41,328 bases of DNA from Flavobacteriia bacterium (GTDB lineage: Bacteria; Bacteroidota; Bacteroidia; Flavobacteriales_D; Crocinitomicaceae): positions 1-41,328 of the forward strand of contig CANHQP010000030.1 in assembly GCA_947462925.1 (NCBI GenBank). Direction: 5' to 3'. The notes under the pieces were generated by a model that saw only the letters and a program-made list of their open reading frames with translations, did not search any database and was not told the DNA's origin. The position numbers and the translations under genes were made by a program. Below, in pieces: positions 1 to 8,880 of this stretch (positions within the stretch are counted from its first letter, which is position 1; every line of letters starts with the position of its first letter).

Positions 1-187
1 TTCAGTAATTTTATCATGAGTGAAATACATAAAAATTAGTTTAAATCGTTAAAATTGAATAACTTAAAGATACTAATTGTATTTCACTCTTCCTATTAAA
101 TATTGATTAATTTATTGACAATCAAATTGTTAATAATCGAACTCAGGTTATTTATATTACTTTCCTCTTTCACTTGCAGTTGCTAAT

Positions 188-1099
188 ATGTTTGATTTCA
201 AAACAAAAAGTGACCGAATTATTTTGATTTCGCAACTTGTTTTGATTGGTCTGTTGATTTTTATTAATATAATCACAGACCATAAAATTTTCGAAAACGA
301 AAACCTCACAATTGAACAAAAAAATGAAATGTTTAATATAAACATGTTTATTTCAGTACTTTGTTTAATTTATTTTATTTTTCTAATTGTTTCTTCCAAT
401 ATTCAAAAATTGTTGCTTTTAGAAAATTTAATCAATGAAGAAACAAAACATAGAAATTTAGAAGTTGAAAAAAATCGAGAAAAGGAAATCTTATTAGCAG
501 AACTTCAGCATCGTTTGAAAAATAACTTAAGTTTAATGAGTTCTTTACTCAAATTGAAATTAGAAAATGTCAATGATGACAACTATTCCTTGGCATACAA
601 AGAAAGTATTCATGCGATTCAAACTGTTGCTCAAGCAAATCACTTACAAAAATTTAATGACGGTAAATTGACTGTTCCTATTGATAAATATTTGAAAGAA
701 GTAAAATTATATTGGTTTGAACTTTTCAAGGAAATACCCATTTCTGGAAATATCAAAATTAAAAGTGAAGCATTTTCCATCAATGTTAAACAAGCAATCC
801 CGATTGGATTAATTGTACATGAAATTATTTCATTGTTCTGGATTCATTGCTTTTCCAGAGATTTAGAAGAAGAATTGGTAATTGGTGTTTCGGAAAGAGA
901 GGACAAAATTGTTATAAAAATAACGTCAACCATTCCAAATTTAATCAAGTTGGAATTAAAAAAGGAAGTAATAATCCATGCATTAATTGAACAAATAGAC
1001 GCCATTCCTAATACATTAACAGCCAATGATTTTACTATTGAAATAATGAATAATATTTTTTCGCCAATGATTGAAAGTGAGTCACTTTTCAAAAGTTAA
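188..1099 (+). CDS. Membrane HisKA_2-type histidine kinase homologue with degenerate ATPase domain
   Basis: The 303-residue protein has two membrane segments (about 11-30 and 50-70), a short coiled region and then a HisKA_2-like dimerisation/phosphoacceptor helix with LQHRLKNNLSLMSSLLKL, the putative phospho-His being H108. This H-box is close to those of HWE/HisKA_2 kinases. The C-terminal part, about 195-303, aligns in layout with an HATPase domain, but the N-box, normally NEL-TN-LKHAF, reads HEIISLFWIHCF, so the Mg-ATP-binding Asn is missing. No DxGxG G1 box is visible. It may be a pseudokinase, a scaffold or a phosphotransfer protein. There is no response regulator beside it. The ATG at 188 has no Shine-Dalgarno. 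It converges on the porin gene. Membrane HisKA_2-like architecture is fairly sure; loss of kinase activity is inferred. Confidence 0.7.
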   Translation: MFDFKTKSDRIILISQLVLIGLLIFINIITDHKIFENENLTIEQKNEMFNINMFISVLCLIYFIFLIVSSNIQKLLLLENLINEETKHRNLEVEKNREKEILLAELQHRLKNNLSLMSSLLKLKLENVNDDNYSLAYKESIHAIQTVAQANHLQKFNDGKLTVPIDKYLKEVKLYWFELFKEIPISGNIKIKSEAFSINVKQAIPIGLIVHEIISLFWIHCFSRDLEEELVIGVSEREDKIVIKITSTIPNLIKLELKKEVIIHALIEQIDAIPNTLTANDFTIEIMNNIFSPMIESESLFKS

Positions 1100-1165
1100 A
1101 GCCCTTGGAATTAATTTCTTTTCAAACCGATCGAAAAATTTGAAATCAACATAAAACCAAGAGCT
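1100..1165. terminator. Nested inverted repeat between convergent genes, possible bidirectional terminator
   Basis: Outer arms AGCCCTTGG (1100-1108) and CCAAGAGCT (1157-1165) pair with one mismatch. Inner arms TTTCAAA (1120-1126) and TTTGAAA (1139-1145) pair perfectly. The structure fills the gap between two convergent genes and is followed by a T-rich stretch on the plus strand. Its role as terminator is inferred; the outer stem spans a long loop. Confidence 0.35.
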
Positions 1166-1190
1166 TCAATAAAATAGTTTTTTATTTAAT

Positions 1191-2546
1191 TTAAAAGGCC
1201 AATTGATATTGTAAAACTAATTGACCTCTTCTTGCAGACCTTGATTCAGAAATATTTCCATTTATATCCGAGTTAAAAATAGGTCTGCTTTGATAATCCA
1301 AGGAAATTTTAGAATTGCTTGCACCCATGATCCAATTTAAACCCAAATCATAAACCAACACAGGATCTTTTAACTTCTCATAATTTGCAAATAAACCCGA
1401 AAAATATGGTTGTAATGTTCCATAACTTTTCAAAAGGTCCTTTCTGAATAAATATCCAATTTGACCAAAAAGTACTTGGCCAGTTCCAATTAAAGGAAAA
1501 GCATTCCCGGGACCGTTAAAACTTGCATTTCCATTTACCCCATTTGCAGTGTTCATTGCACCTGTATTTCGTATATAATTTGGCCCAAAGTCGTAGTTCA
1601 AAAATGAAACATAAGCTGTTATTGCATTTTGCTTGGTTTTGTCTAAATAACTATCATAAAAAACATCAATCCCAAACTGTTTCAAGGGCGTTAAAACGGT
1701 ATCTTGATTCGCATTTCTATAACACATAGCATCTTTTTCAAAAGCGAAACCTGCACCAATATTCAACACTTTCTTTTTTCCCAAATATGAACCTGTCATG
1801 TATGGCAATTGGTTGCTTTCCTTATCAAAAAATTGCCACATGAAGTAACCTTGATAATGCAATTTTGGCGCATTTGTTGAAAAATAAGCAACATTTTTTC
1901 CTGTAGCTGGCAAAGTTGCCACAGCAGCAATTGCGTTTTGAATAGGAAATGGATTTGAAACCGAAAAACGATAATCAAAACCTGTAATTTTTCCTTTGGC
2001 ATAGATACCTAATTTACGTACAAACTGATCTGTGACATCATTGGTAGTTTCTTGAACTACTGGTAAATCCATTCCCAAAATTGTTGCTACTCCAGAAGAT
2101 GAAAATCGAGCGGTACCATTCCATCCGCTTAAACCAGCTCCGATAGTGAAATAGTTTTTATAAACAAGATACTCACCTGTAACATCATGAAAAAATAATC
2201 CTGTTTTACGAGCAGACAAACTGTTTACACTGTTGATTCCAATTTGGGAATAAAAAAATACATTCGTAGAGACTTGGGAGAAAATCTGATAGCGAACGCG
2301 GCGCAAGCCTACATCAAAAGTTTCTTTTTTTGGTGTGCCGTAGATCGTTGAGCCTGGATTATTGTCATTGTATCTTATCCAAATTTGAGCTAAGCCCGTT
2401 GCTTTTATATATTTGCTACTGTCTTCACTCAAATAAATTTTCAAACCATCTTTAAACTTTTTATCCTGCTGCTGAGCATTACTTTTAAATGTAAATGTAT
2501 TCAACAAGAGCAATGCCAAAGTTGTCAATTTTATTGATGCTTTCAT
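1191..2546 (-). CDS. Outer-membrane porin-like beta-barrel protein, last gene of the dab cluster
   Basis: From the ATG at 2546 the protein is 451 residues and begins with a clear signal peptide (MKASIKLTTLALLLL, ending near SNAQ). An upstream ATG at 2603 would add 19 polar residues in front of the signal peptide, so I prefer the inner start, which has AAAGG just before it. The mature part is rich in alternating aromatic/polar beta strands and ends in LQYQLAF, the terminal Phe typical of outer-membrane barrels. It resembles phosphate-selective or general porins of Bacteroidota, but I cannot name the substrate. It lies 107 bases after the SulP gene (50 bases if the upstream start is used), in the same direction, so an outer-membrane port for bicarbonate or other anions serving the neighbouring transporters is plausible but inferred. 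Confidence 0.75.
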   Translation of the reverse strand: MKASIKLTTLALLLLNTFTFKSNAQQQDKKFKDGLKIYLSEDSSKYIKATGLAQIWIRYNDNNPGSTIYGTPKKETFDVGLRRVRYQIFSQVSTNVFFYSQIGINSVNSLSARKTGLFFHDVTGEYLVYKNYFTIGAGLSGWNGTARFSSSGVATILGMDLPVVQETTNDVTDQFVRKLGIYAKGKITGFDYRFSVSNPFPIQNAIAAVATLPATGKNVAYFSTNAPKLHYQGYFMWQFFDKESNQLPYMTGSYLGKKKVLNIGAGFAFEKDAMCYRNANQDTVLTPLKQFGIDVFYDSYLDKTKQNAITAYVSFLNYDFGPNYIRNTGAMNTANGVNGNASFNGPGNAFPLIGTGQVLFGQIGYLFRKDLLKSYGTLQPYFSGLFANYEKLKDPVLVYDLGLNWIMGASNSKISLDYQSRPIFNSDINGNISESRSARRGQLVLQYQLAF

Positions 2547-2653
2547 ACCTTTTAGATTTAATGCGTTTGGAGAAACAACAGTAACCAATTGCTGTTTCTC
2601 CATGAAGAAAAAGTAAAAATTAAATTACTTTCCAAACGCAAATTGATGATAAA

Positions 2654-4297
2654 TTAAGCCATTTTATTCACCCTGGCCGAGGTTGGTGCATGTCCTAATT
2701 GTTTGTGATTTTGAAAACCAATCACTTCAATTTTCCCACCATTGTCTTTGTAATCAGCAACAAAACCATTCATTGCTATGATTGAAGTGTGATCGACCAT
2801 TTGCGCTTTGCTTACGTCGATAACAACATTTTTCCCATTTGGTATCTGATTCAAATATTTTTTGAAGCCCAATAAATTTGAGAAAACAAGGCTATCATGA
2901 ATAATTACATTGATATCGTTCCCCTCTGATTTAATTTCAACATTGGCTTTAAATAAGCTTTTGAAACTTGCTCCATAAACCAAGGTGAAGATAAATTTCA
3001 ATAAAATACCAAATCCTACACCAATCAATAAATCAGTAGCTAAAGTAACGATCACCGTGCTCACAAAAATCACAAATTGAGTTTTTCCGAGGTGCCACAT
3101 GTGAATAAATTCTTTAGGATGAGCCAATTTAAAGCCGACAAAAATAAGCATAGCCGCCAAAGCTGCATTCGGTATCATTTCAATAAAGGAAACCCCAATA
3201 AAAACGGCGAGAAGTAGGAAAATTCCGTGGAAGAAATTAGCCCAACGAGTTACAGCACCATTGCTAACATTGGCAGAACTTCTTGCTACCTCGCTGATCA
3301 TTGGTAAACCTCCAAACAAACCTGCCAATGTATTTCCGATTCCTACAGCAATTAAATCTTTATTGAAATTTGATTTACGCCTGTATGGATCTAATCCATC
3401 AATGGCTTTGGCAGTTAAAAGTGACTCAATTGTTCCAATCAATGCAAACAAGATTACATATTGAACAAAAATTCCAATATTGGAGGAAATTGCAGTAAAA
3501 TCTGCATTGATAACGCCATTACTCACAAAATCTCCCACCTTACCTCCTGGAGTAAAGGCATCAAAAATATTTCCAATTTTGACCAAAGCAAAATTAGAAA
3601 TCGCCCCTTCAGTTTTAATGTGCAAAACTTGACCAAGTGGAATTGCAATGGCCAAAACTACTAAAGGCGCAGGAATTTTTTTGATTTTTTGATGTTTAAT
3701 ATAACTCAAAACAATCATCAAAACCAAACAGGCAATTCCAATTTCAGCAATGTGGGCATTTTCATGCAAAATACTTGAAGGAATCATCGCTAATAATTCT
3801 AATGGCTCTTTGCCTTTCAAAACCGCTGGATCAATCCCTAGTAAAGTATGTATTTGTTTCGACATAATTATGATACCTATTGCAGCCAACATTCCGTGGA
3901 TGGCAGCACTTGGAAAAAAATCAGCCAATTTACCCAACTTAAAAACTCCAAAAAGAATTTGAATAATTCCAGCAACTACAATGGCTGCCAAAGCGAAATG
4001 CCAGCCAATATTTCCATTTCCATACGCTGTAACCGCGCCACTTGCAATTACAATCAAACCAGCAGCAGGACCTTTTATGGTCAATCTAGAACCAGCAAAA
4101 AAGCTGACCACTACTCCACCGATAATGGCAGTAACAATTCCATATATTGCAGGGAAATCTGATGCTTTAGCAATCCCTAAACTCAATGGTAAAGCCAATA
4201 GAAATACGAAGAATCCAGACATGGCATCTTTTGAAAAATTTTGTTTTAATCCCGCTAAACCGTCAGCAGGAATAAATCTATTACTTGATTTTGACAT
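2654..4297 (-). CDS. SulP-family inorganic anion transporter with C-terminal STAS domain
   Basis: The 547-residue inner-membrane protein has the SulP fold. About a dozen hydrophobic segments occupy residues 25-430, with the family signature around GLFGGLPMISEVARSSANV in the middle. A cytoplasmic STAS domain follows at about 450-547, including VVIDVSKAQMVDHTSIIAM. The family carries sulfate, bicarbonate, chloride or other oxyanions, usually by Na+ or H+ coupling; BicA of cyanobacteria is a bicarbonate member. Substrate cannot be read directly here. The location 43 bases after dabB, in the same direction, supports a role in bicarbonate uptake or exchange. Family assignment is firm; the bicarbonate role is inference from context. 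Confidence 0.9.
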   Translation of the reverse strand: MSKSSNRFIPADGLAGLKQNFSKDAMSGFFVFLLALPLSLGIAKASDFPAIYGIVTAIIGGVVVSFFAGSRLTIKGPAAGLIVIASGAVTAYGNGNIGWHFALAAIVVAGIIQILFGVFKLGKLADFFPSAAIHGMLAAIGIIIMSKQIHTLLGIDPAVLKGKEPLELLAMIPSSILHENAHIAEIGIACLVLMIVLSYIKHQKIKKIPAPLVVLAIAIPLGQVLHIKTEGAISNFALVKIGNIFDAFTPGGKVGDFVSNGVINADFTAISSNIGIFVQYVILFALIGTIESLLTAKAIDGLDPYRRKSNFNKDLIAVGIGNTLAGLFGGLPMISEVARSSANVSNGAVTRWANFFHGIFLLLAVFIGVSFIEMIPNAALAAMLIFVGFKLAHPKEFIHMWHLGKTQFVIFVSTVIVTLATDLLIGVGFGILLKFIFTLVYGASFKSLFKANVEIKSEGNDINVIIHDSLVFSNLLGFKKYLNQIPNGKNVVIDVSKAQMVDHTSIIAMNGFVADYKDNGGKIEVIGFQNHKQLGHAPTSARVNKMA

Positions 4298-4340
4298 TTT
4301 ATATATTTTAATTCGTTAGAAATCAATTAATTAAACTAGA

Positions 4341-6209
4341 TCATGAAGATCTTTTTGCAATTTGATGATAGGTCTTACTATGAGGTCCAAGAAAAACCCT
4401 GGCGTAAATTCTTATCAATGCCAGTCCATCGATAATGAAGCTCAAAGCAACAAAAAACGCTAGGAAAATTTGATCTTCGTGAATGTGAGAGAAAATCAAA
4501 TCTTCACCTACAAATGTTGGTGTGATCGGAAAACCTGCTAAACCTAAACAGGAAATCAAAAAGACCAAAGCGATTTTTGGATGTTCATAAATATGTCCTT
4601 GAAATTGGTTCATGTCCAATTTCCCTTCAATGCGTTTCAATCGCAAAATGGCAATAAATCCTATGATTCCAAAAACCACTACACCACTCAAATACAGAAC
4701 TATGTGCATGAAATCAAAGTTTTCATTGAACGAAATTGCCATAGCAATCCAGAAGTGATTTAAAATCACCAGAATCCAACTCATTCGTACACTTTTTCTC
4801 TCAGTAAAGGCTTTGATTACCAAAACCAAACCTACAAAAGCAAATACTCCAGGAAGATATTTAACCAAAATTGGATCGAGAGCGCTTCGATAAAGCTTCA
4901 ATACAATTCCAATCACATACATGGGAGCAAAAATCCAGAACAATGTCTTGAAAGTCAAAAAATTCAATTTATTGCCAAATCTTTTCAAGGGATTCCACAA
5001 ATACCGATACATGAAAGAATCTAAATTCCACTCCTTTAGGCTCAATAAATACAATGAATTCTCAATCTTTTTTGGCAGTGAATCTTCAATTGTTTTGTGA
5101 CGAGGAACGAAATTGTAAAATTGCTCACGAATTTTATAACTCACCACCGAGGGTGAAACCAATAATTGATACGTTCTTAAAAAGGCATTTCCCGCAATGT
5201 GGAAAAGTGCAAAAACTTCCAATCCTGCCGCTATTTCAATAAAAATCAATCCAATCTGCGCGATTGATGAATAGGCAATTTGACTTTTAACAGAAGATTG
5301 AACCCTTGCTGTCAAGGTGGCAACGATACTGGTCGTCAAACCAACTGCTGCAATGAAAATTCGAATCGAAAACTGGTGTTCCCAAAAATGGAAAGTTCTT
5401 AGCATGATGAAAGCACCAATGTGAACAGACAATGAACCATAAAAAATGGCACTTGAAGGCGTTGGTCCTTCCATCGCTCTAGGCAACCAAGAAGAAAATG
5501 GCAATTGAGCCGATTTTGCAGCTGCAGAAACAAAAATCAACAAGGAAATCAGCGCACCGATGAACGTGTGACTTGACAAATGCTCATGCACCAAATCATA
5601 ATTATTTAATGCTGAAAATGAAATATTTGAATGCCATAAGTGGTGACTCAACCACATGGCCAAAATCAATCCTACATCACCAATTCGATAGATTGAAAAG
5701 ACTTTGACTGCATTTTTAACTGGTAGATATCGATCTCGATAAAAAGCAATTAACAAGAATGATGAAATTCCTAAAATTTCCCAGCCAATGAACATCGTTT
5801 CTAAGTTTCCAGAAAAAATAACAATGTTAAATCCACTGAAAAAAAACAAAATGACATTAAAAAACCGCTTGTATCCTTCCTCCCTATGTAAATAATAACG
5901 GCTATACACTGTGATCATAAAAGTAAGCAAGGCTCCAATCAAAAGAAAAACTACTGTGATTTTATCAAAATAAAAATCCAAATAAAAGCTGTAATCCTTG
6001 GTCTCAAAAACGGTTAAACCGCGTAAATCCATCACATGATGATGATTAAAAAGCCAATAAACCGAAAATACAATAGCTAATACTAATTGCAAACCAACAG
6101 TCGAAAAAGAAAACCATGAAATAAAATTCTCATTTTTCTTGGGAATAAATAGACTCAGAAAAAATCCAACAAGTGGAATCAAAACGAAAATTTGAATGTA
6201 ATTTTCCAT
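4341..6209 (-). CDS. dabB: DabB: NuoL/NDH-5-like cation-conducting subunit of the DAB inorganic carbon accumulator
   Basis: The 622-residue polytopic membrane protein belongs to the proton-conducting NuoL/MrpA-like family. Visible landmarks are E144 in GWEILG, K232 in SAAAKSAQLPFSSWL and H337 in LFHIAGNAF, which match conserved channel residues of NuoL. No other complex I or Mrp subunit is nearby. Instead the gene starts 3 bases after dabA stops, the arrangement of DAB operons, in which DabB supplies ion-gradient energy to DabA. Residues after about 450 form extra membrane segments with a LGLAGFPITPTF loop, so the protein is at the long end for DabB. H+ versus Na+ coupling is not readable. 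Assignment rests on family features plus the adjacent DUF2309 gene. Confidence 0.9.
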   Translation of the reverse strand: MENYIQIFVLIPLVGFFLSLFIPKKNENFISWFSFSTVGLQLVLAIVFSVYWLFNHHHVMDLRGLTVFETKDYSFYLDFYFDKITVVFLLIGALLTFMITVYSRYYLHREEGYKRFFNVILFFFSGFNIVIFSGNLETMFIGWEILGISSFLLIAFYRDRYLPVKNAVKVFSIYRIGDVGLILAMWLSHHLWHSNISFSALNNYDLVHEHLSSHTFIGALISLLIFVSAAAKSAQLPFSSWLPRAMEGPTPSSAIFYGSLSVHIGAFIMLRTFHFWEHQFSIRIFIAAVGLTTSIVATLTARVQSSVKSQIAYSSIAQIGLIFIEIAAGLEVFALFHIAGNAFLRTYQLLVSPSVVSYKIREQFYNFVPRHKTIEDSLPKKIENSLYLLSLKEWNLDSFMYRYLWNPLKRFGNKLNFLTFKTLFWIFAPMYVIGIVLKLYRSALDPILVKYLPGVFAFVGLVLVIKAFTERKSVRMSWILVILNHFWIAMAISFNENFDFMHIVLYLSGVVVFGIIGFIAILRLKRIEGKLDMNQFQGHIYEHPKIALVFLISCLGLAGFPITPTFVGEDLIFSHIHEDQIFLAFFVALSFIIDGLALIRIYARVFLGPHSKTYHQIAKRSS

Positions 6210-6212
6210 ATC

Positions 6213-8714
6213 TTAATTGTGATTATTAATTAATAAAACTGGAAATGTTTCTTCTCCTAATTCAACCAATTTGTCCATGTCTTTCACTCCCTCTAACATG
6301 GATTTCATTGGATGGTACACGCTCATTTGTTCATCTTTGAAGACAAATATTTCTTTCGTTTCAGGATGGCAAACAGCTAGTTTGACCCATTCATTTTTGA
6401 ACCACTCATATGTAACTGGATTTCTTTGAATTGTATCCAAAACCACTTCAGGAAAATGTTCGACAACCATCATCAATCTCAATGGATCATGTACCTCAAT
6501 CATTTGACTTGGTAAACCTGGTCTTAAGTCACCATCAATTCCATTGGCTACTCCAATCAATCCCATCACGTTATGAGGCAATTTAGTGCCTGCTCCTAAT
6601 TTTTGATTGTCCACTCGAGAGAAATAGTATTCAAGATTAATTCCTCCACTCACGGGTGCAGCAGCATTTAAAATATTTAGCAAAAATTTTCCATCTGGAT
6701 CGACTCGATAGTCAAAAGAATTAAGAAACGCTCTTCTATCCAACATGATTCCCTTGGTCATCGACCTTCTGCCAATCAAACAAAGTGTGTTTGTGGCATG
6801 ATTCAATTCTGGTCTTGGTTCAAACAAAGAAACTGTTCTCAATCTAACTTTTTTATGCACTTGATTCGCTGGACGATTTGAATTGACTGACATAAATTTT
6901 CTCGAACGCTCTTTGGCATTTAAATCCAGTGCATTTGCAAATGTTAATTTATTTGCCTCATGGAATTTTTTATTTGATTCACTTAAAATTTGCTCATCAA
7001 AGTAAATGATATCATCCTTTGTTGTGTCATGTAAAGCTCCTAAAAACTGCGTAGAATTTGGAATATCAATTCCTCGTTCTGCCAACAAAACGCGAACTTT
7101 TGGATTATTAGCAATTGAACTCATCACGTTGGCGTTTACCGATCCTGGTCTACCAGAGCATGCTCCGCAATCATAACCAGCATAGTGCGTATTATTCACA
7201 CTACTTGCTCCATGTCCAACCAAATAAACAATTTTTGCAAAATCTTGAACGGCTCCAGTACTTTTCAATAATCCTTCCAATCTATCAGTCATTTCAAGAA
7301 CAGTAAAACCAATCTGCAAATCATCTTCTCTATCTGACAATGAAATATTTTCAATGGTCAAAGTTGAATTTGGATCCATGTGGCGAAATGAGGAAACTGC
7401 GGATGGACTATCTCCTGGTCTAAAAATGCTCCAAAACAATCTGAAACCTGACCACAATCCCAAAGAATGGGTCAAAATCCAACCTATAAATAAGCCATGA
7501 GTATTTCTATTGAAATGAAAATCTTTCTTTTGCTTGGATTTATTTTCGATTTCTTTAATCAGATACTTCGGCGTCAAAGGAGCAGGACAAACCTTTGTAT
7601 GGAAATTTCCGTTTTCTGGCTTGTAGTAAAAATCCAAATTGAAATGCCCTGGAGTTCCAAATGTTTCAGCTTCTAAATCTAGACTTTCTAAATGTCTTCG
7701 AATGGAACATTCTCTATCATCAATGCAGAAAAAAGCTTGAAATGATTTAGAAATTACTTTCACTTCGTTTGCTTGCAATTTAATACCAGCTAAAACTTGG
7801 TCGTAATATGTCCATTCATATGCTTCTTGCCAAATCTCCAAGACATTTTGGAGTTCACTTTTGACAAAAGGAGCAAACAAAGAGGTTGGAATAACAGAAA
7901 CTTTCTCTCCCAAAGGTGCCCAAATCTCACCAAAATGTGAATCTAAAACATCGATTTCAAGCAGACATTCAAAGATAATTAACTCTTCAAGTGTGATTTT
8001 TCTTTTATCAAGAAGTGTTTCGGGAAAGTTTTCAATTGTTGCTACTAATCCGGACCATCCTGGATGTGCAAATTGTTGATCGAAAACATATTGTTCAAAA
8101 AGTCCTGAATTACCTATTAAGAGCTTCAAGAGGCTTTCAACACTATAATTTCCCTCTAAAAGAATTGATTTTGCTCTCTTATTTTTAAAGAAACTAACAA
8201 AACTATTTTTCTCTAACTCTGTAAGTGCGGAGAGAAAAGATTTATTTTCTCCAGGAAAATTCCAAATCGAAATTCCCTGATCCAAATAACTGCATAAAAC
8301 CCTAAACAAATTAGGATGAACCATTGAATCAAGATCGATTTTGTATTGTGTCTTCCAATTGGATCTTAAAGCACCAATCCTTTGTTCCGTTTCATCAATG
8401 AATTGCGCGTGATAAACCTTATTTGACCATATTAGGGACTGAATTTTTCCTTTATTTTCAATAATTGTCCTGTCTACTATTTTCTTATCAATTTTCCCTC
8501 GCTCAAATAGCGCTCGATATTCTCTTAATGATAGCGACGTGATATATCCAAACATGGTACTAGCTTCATTCAAAGCATCAAAAAAATGCTTGTCTTGAAA
8601 AGCGTGCAAGGTATTGTGGTGGATGAAATCTTTCAATGGTGCCTGTGCAGGCAAAAAATGTTTTAAATCGTGCAATACTTTCTGCAGATTAAAAACTGAA
8701 TTATCGATTTTCAT
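6213..8714 (-). CDS. dabA: DabA: DUF2309 zinc protein of the DAB inorganic carbon accumulator
   Basis: The 833-residue protein is a full-length DUF2309/UPF0753 member. DabA is a peripheral membrane, beta-carbonic-anhydrase-like enzyme thought to hydrate CO2 to bicarbonate in one direction, driven by DabB. The zinc-site residues are all present with the spacing known from Halothiobacillus DabA2: C330-I-D332-D-R334, then H501 in LVGHGA and C516 in YDCGAC (15 residues apart). The N-terminal HHNTLHAFQDKHFFDAL motif is also typical. There is no signal peptide. It is the first gene of the dabA-dabB-sulP-porin run and is preceded by a 166-base gap containing an inverted repeat. In a heterotroph it would supply bicarbonate for anaplerotic and biosynthetic carboxylases. 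Confidence in identity is high. Confidence 0.95.
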   Translation of the reverse strand: MKIDNSVFNLQKVLHDLKHFLPAQAPLKDFIHHNTLHAFQDKHFFDALNEASTMFGYITSLSLREYRALFERGKIDKKIVDRTIIENKGKIQSLIWSNKVYHAQFIDETEQRIGALRSNWKTQYKIDLDSMVHPNLFRVLCSYLDQGISIWNFPGENKSFLSALTELEKNSFVSFFKNKRAKSILLEGNYSVESLLKLLIGNSGLFEQYVFDQQFAHPGWSGLVATIENFPETLLDKRKITLEELIIFECLLEIDVLDSHFGEIWAPLGEKVSVIPTSLFAPFVKSELQNVLEIWQEAYEWTYYDQVLAGIKLQANEVKVISKSFQAFFCIDDRECSIRRHLESLDLEAETFGTPGHFNLDFYYKPENGNFHTKVCPAPLTPKYLIKEIENKSKQKKDFHFNRNTHGLFIGWILTHSLGLWSGFRLFWSIFRPGDSPSAVSSFRHMDPNSTLTIENISLSDREDDLQIGFTVLEMTDRLEGLLKSTGAVQDFAKIVYLVGHGASSVNNTHYAGYDCGACSGRPGSVNANVMSSIANNPKVRVLLAERGIDIPNSTQFLGALHDTTKDDIIYFDEQILSESNKKFHEANKLTFANALDLNAKERSRKFMSVNSNRPANQVHKKVRLRTVSLFEPRPELNHATNTLCLIGRRSMTKGIMLDRRAFLNSFDYRVDPDGKFLLNILNAAAPVSGGINLEYYFSRVDNQKLGAGTKLPHNVMGLIGVANGIDGDLRPGLPSQMIEVHDPLRLMMVVEHFPEVVLDTIQRNPVTYEWFKNEWVKLAVCHPETKEIFVFKDEQMSVYHPMKSMLEGVKDMDKLVELGEETFPVLLINNHN

Positions 8715-8810
8715 AATTCAAGAAATTATTTATTAAATCAACTGAGTGAACCAATCGACTATTCAATTGCAGAATTTCAAATCCATGCAATTAAAATTAA
8801 TTTGTCTGAA

Positions 8811-8832
8811 TTTATCTAGGAAACTAGACAAA
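8811..8832. promoter_or_regulatory. Near-perfect 9-bp inverted repeat upstream of dabA, candidate operator
   Basis: TTTATCTAG-GAAA-CTAGACAAA reads as two 9-base arms with one mismatch and a four-base spacer, about 100 bases before the dabA start. A further TTTGTCT copy sits just outside at 8801-8807. No T-run follows, so a regulator-binding site is more likely than a terminator. The binding protein is unknown; the XRE-S24 regulator about 0.5 kb upstream is a candidate. Confidence 0.4.
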
Positions 8833-8880
8833 CCGAATTGAGGCAGTTTTTACCGCCCAAAAACAAATTGATAATAAATT

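Noticed and set aside
1..187. Partial gene at the left edge
   Set aside because: No open frame with recognisable coding content; AT-rich intergenic sequence only.
2547..2603. Porin start at ATG 2603
   Set aside because: It would put 19 polar residues ahead of the signal peptide; ATG 2546 starts exactly at it.
3981..4319. 112-codon plus-strand frame inside sulP
   Set aside because: Antisense to a well-conserved transporter gene and its translation shows no domain; other long antisense frames in dabA, ccsBA and lpdA were dropped for the same reason.
4341..6209. Respiratory complex I or Mrp antiporter subunit
   Set aside because: NuoL-like sequence, but no other nuo or mrp gene is present and the partner is DabA (DUF2309).
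1191..8714. Part of an autotrophic carbon-fixation locus
   Set aside because: No Rubisco, carboxysome or other fixation gene is seen; DAB also occurs in heterotrophs.
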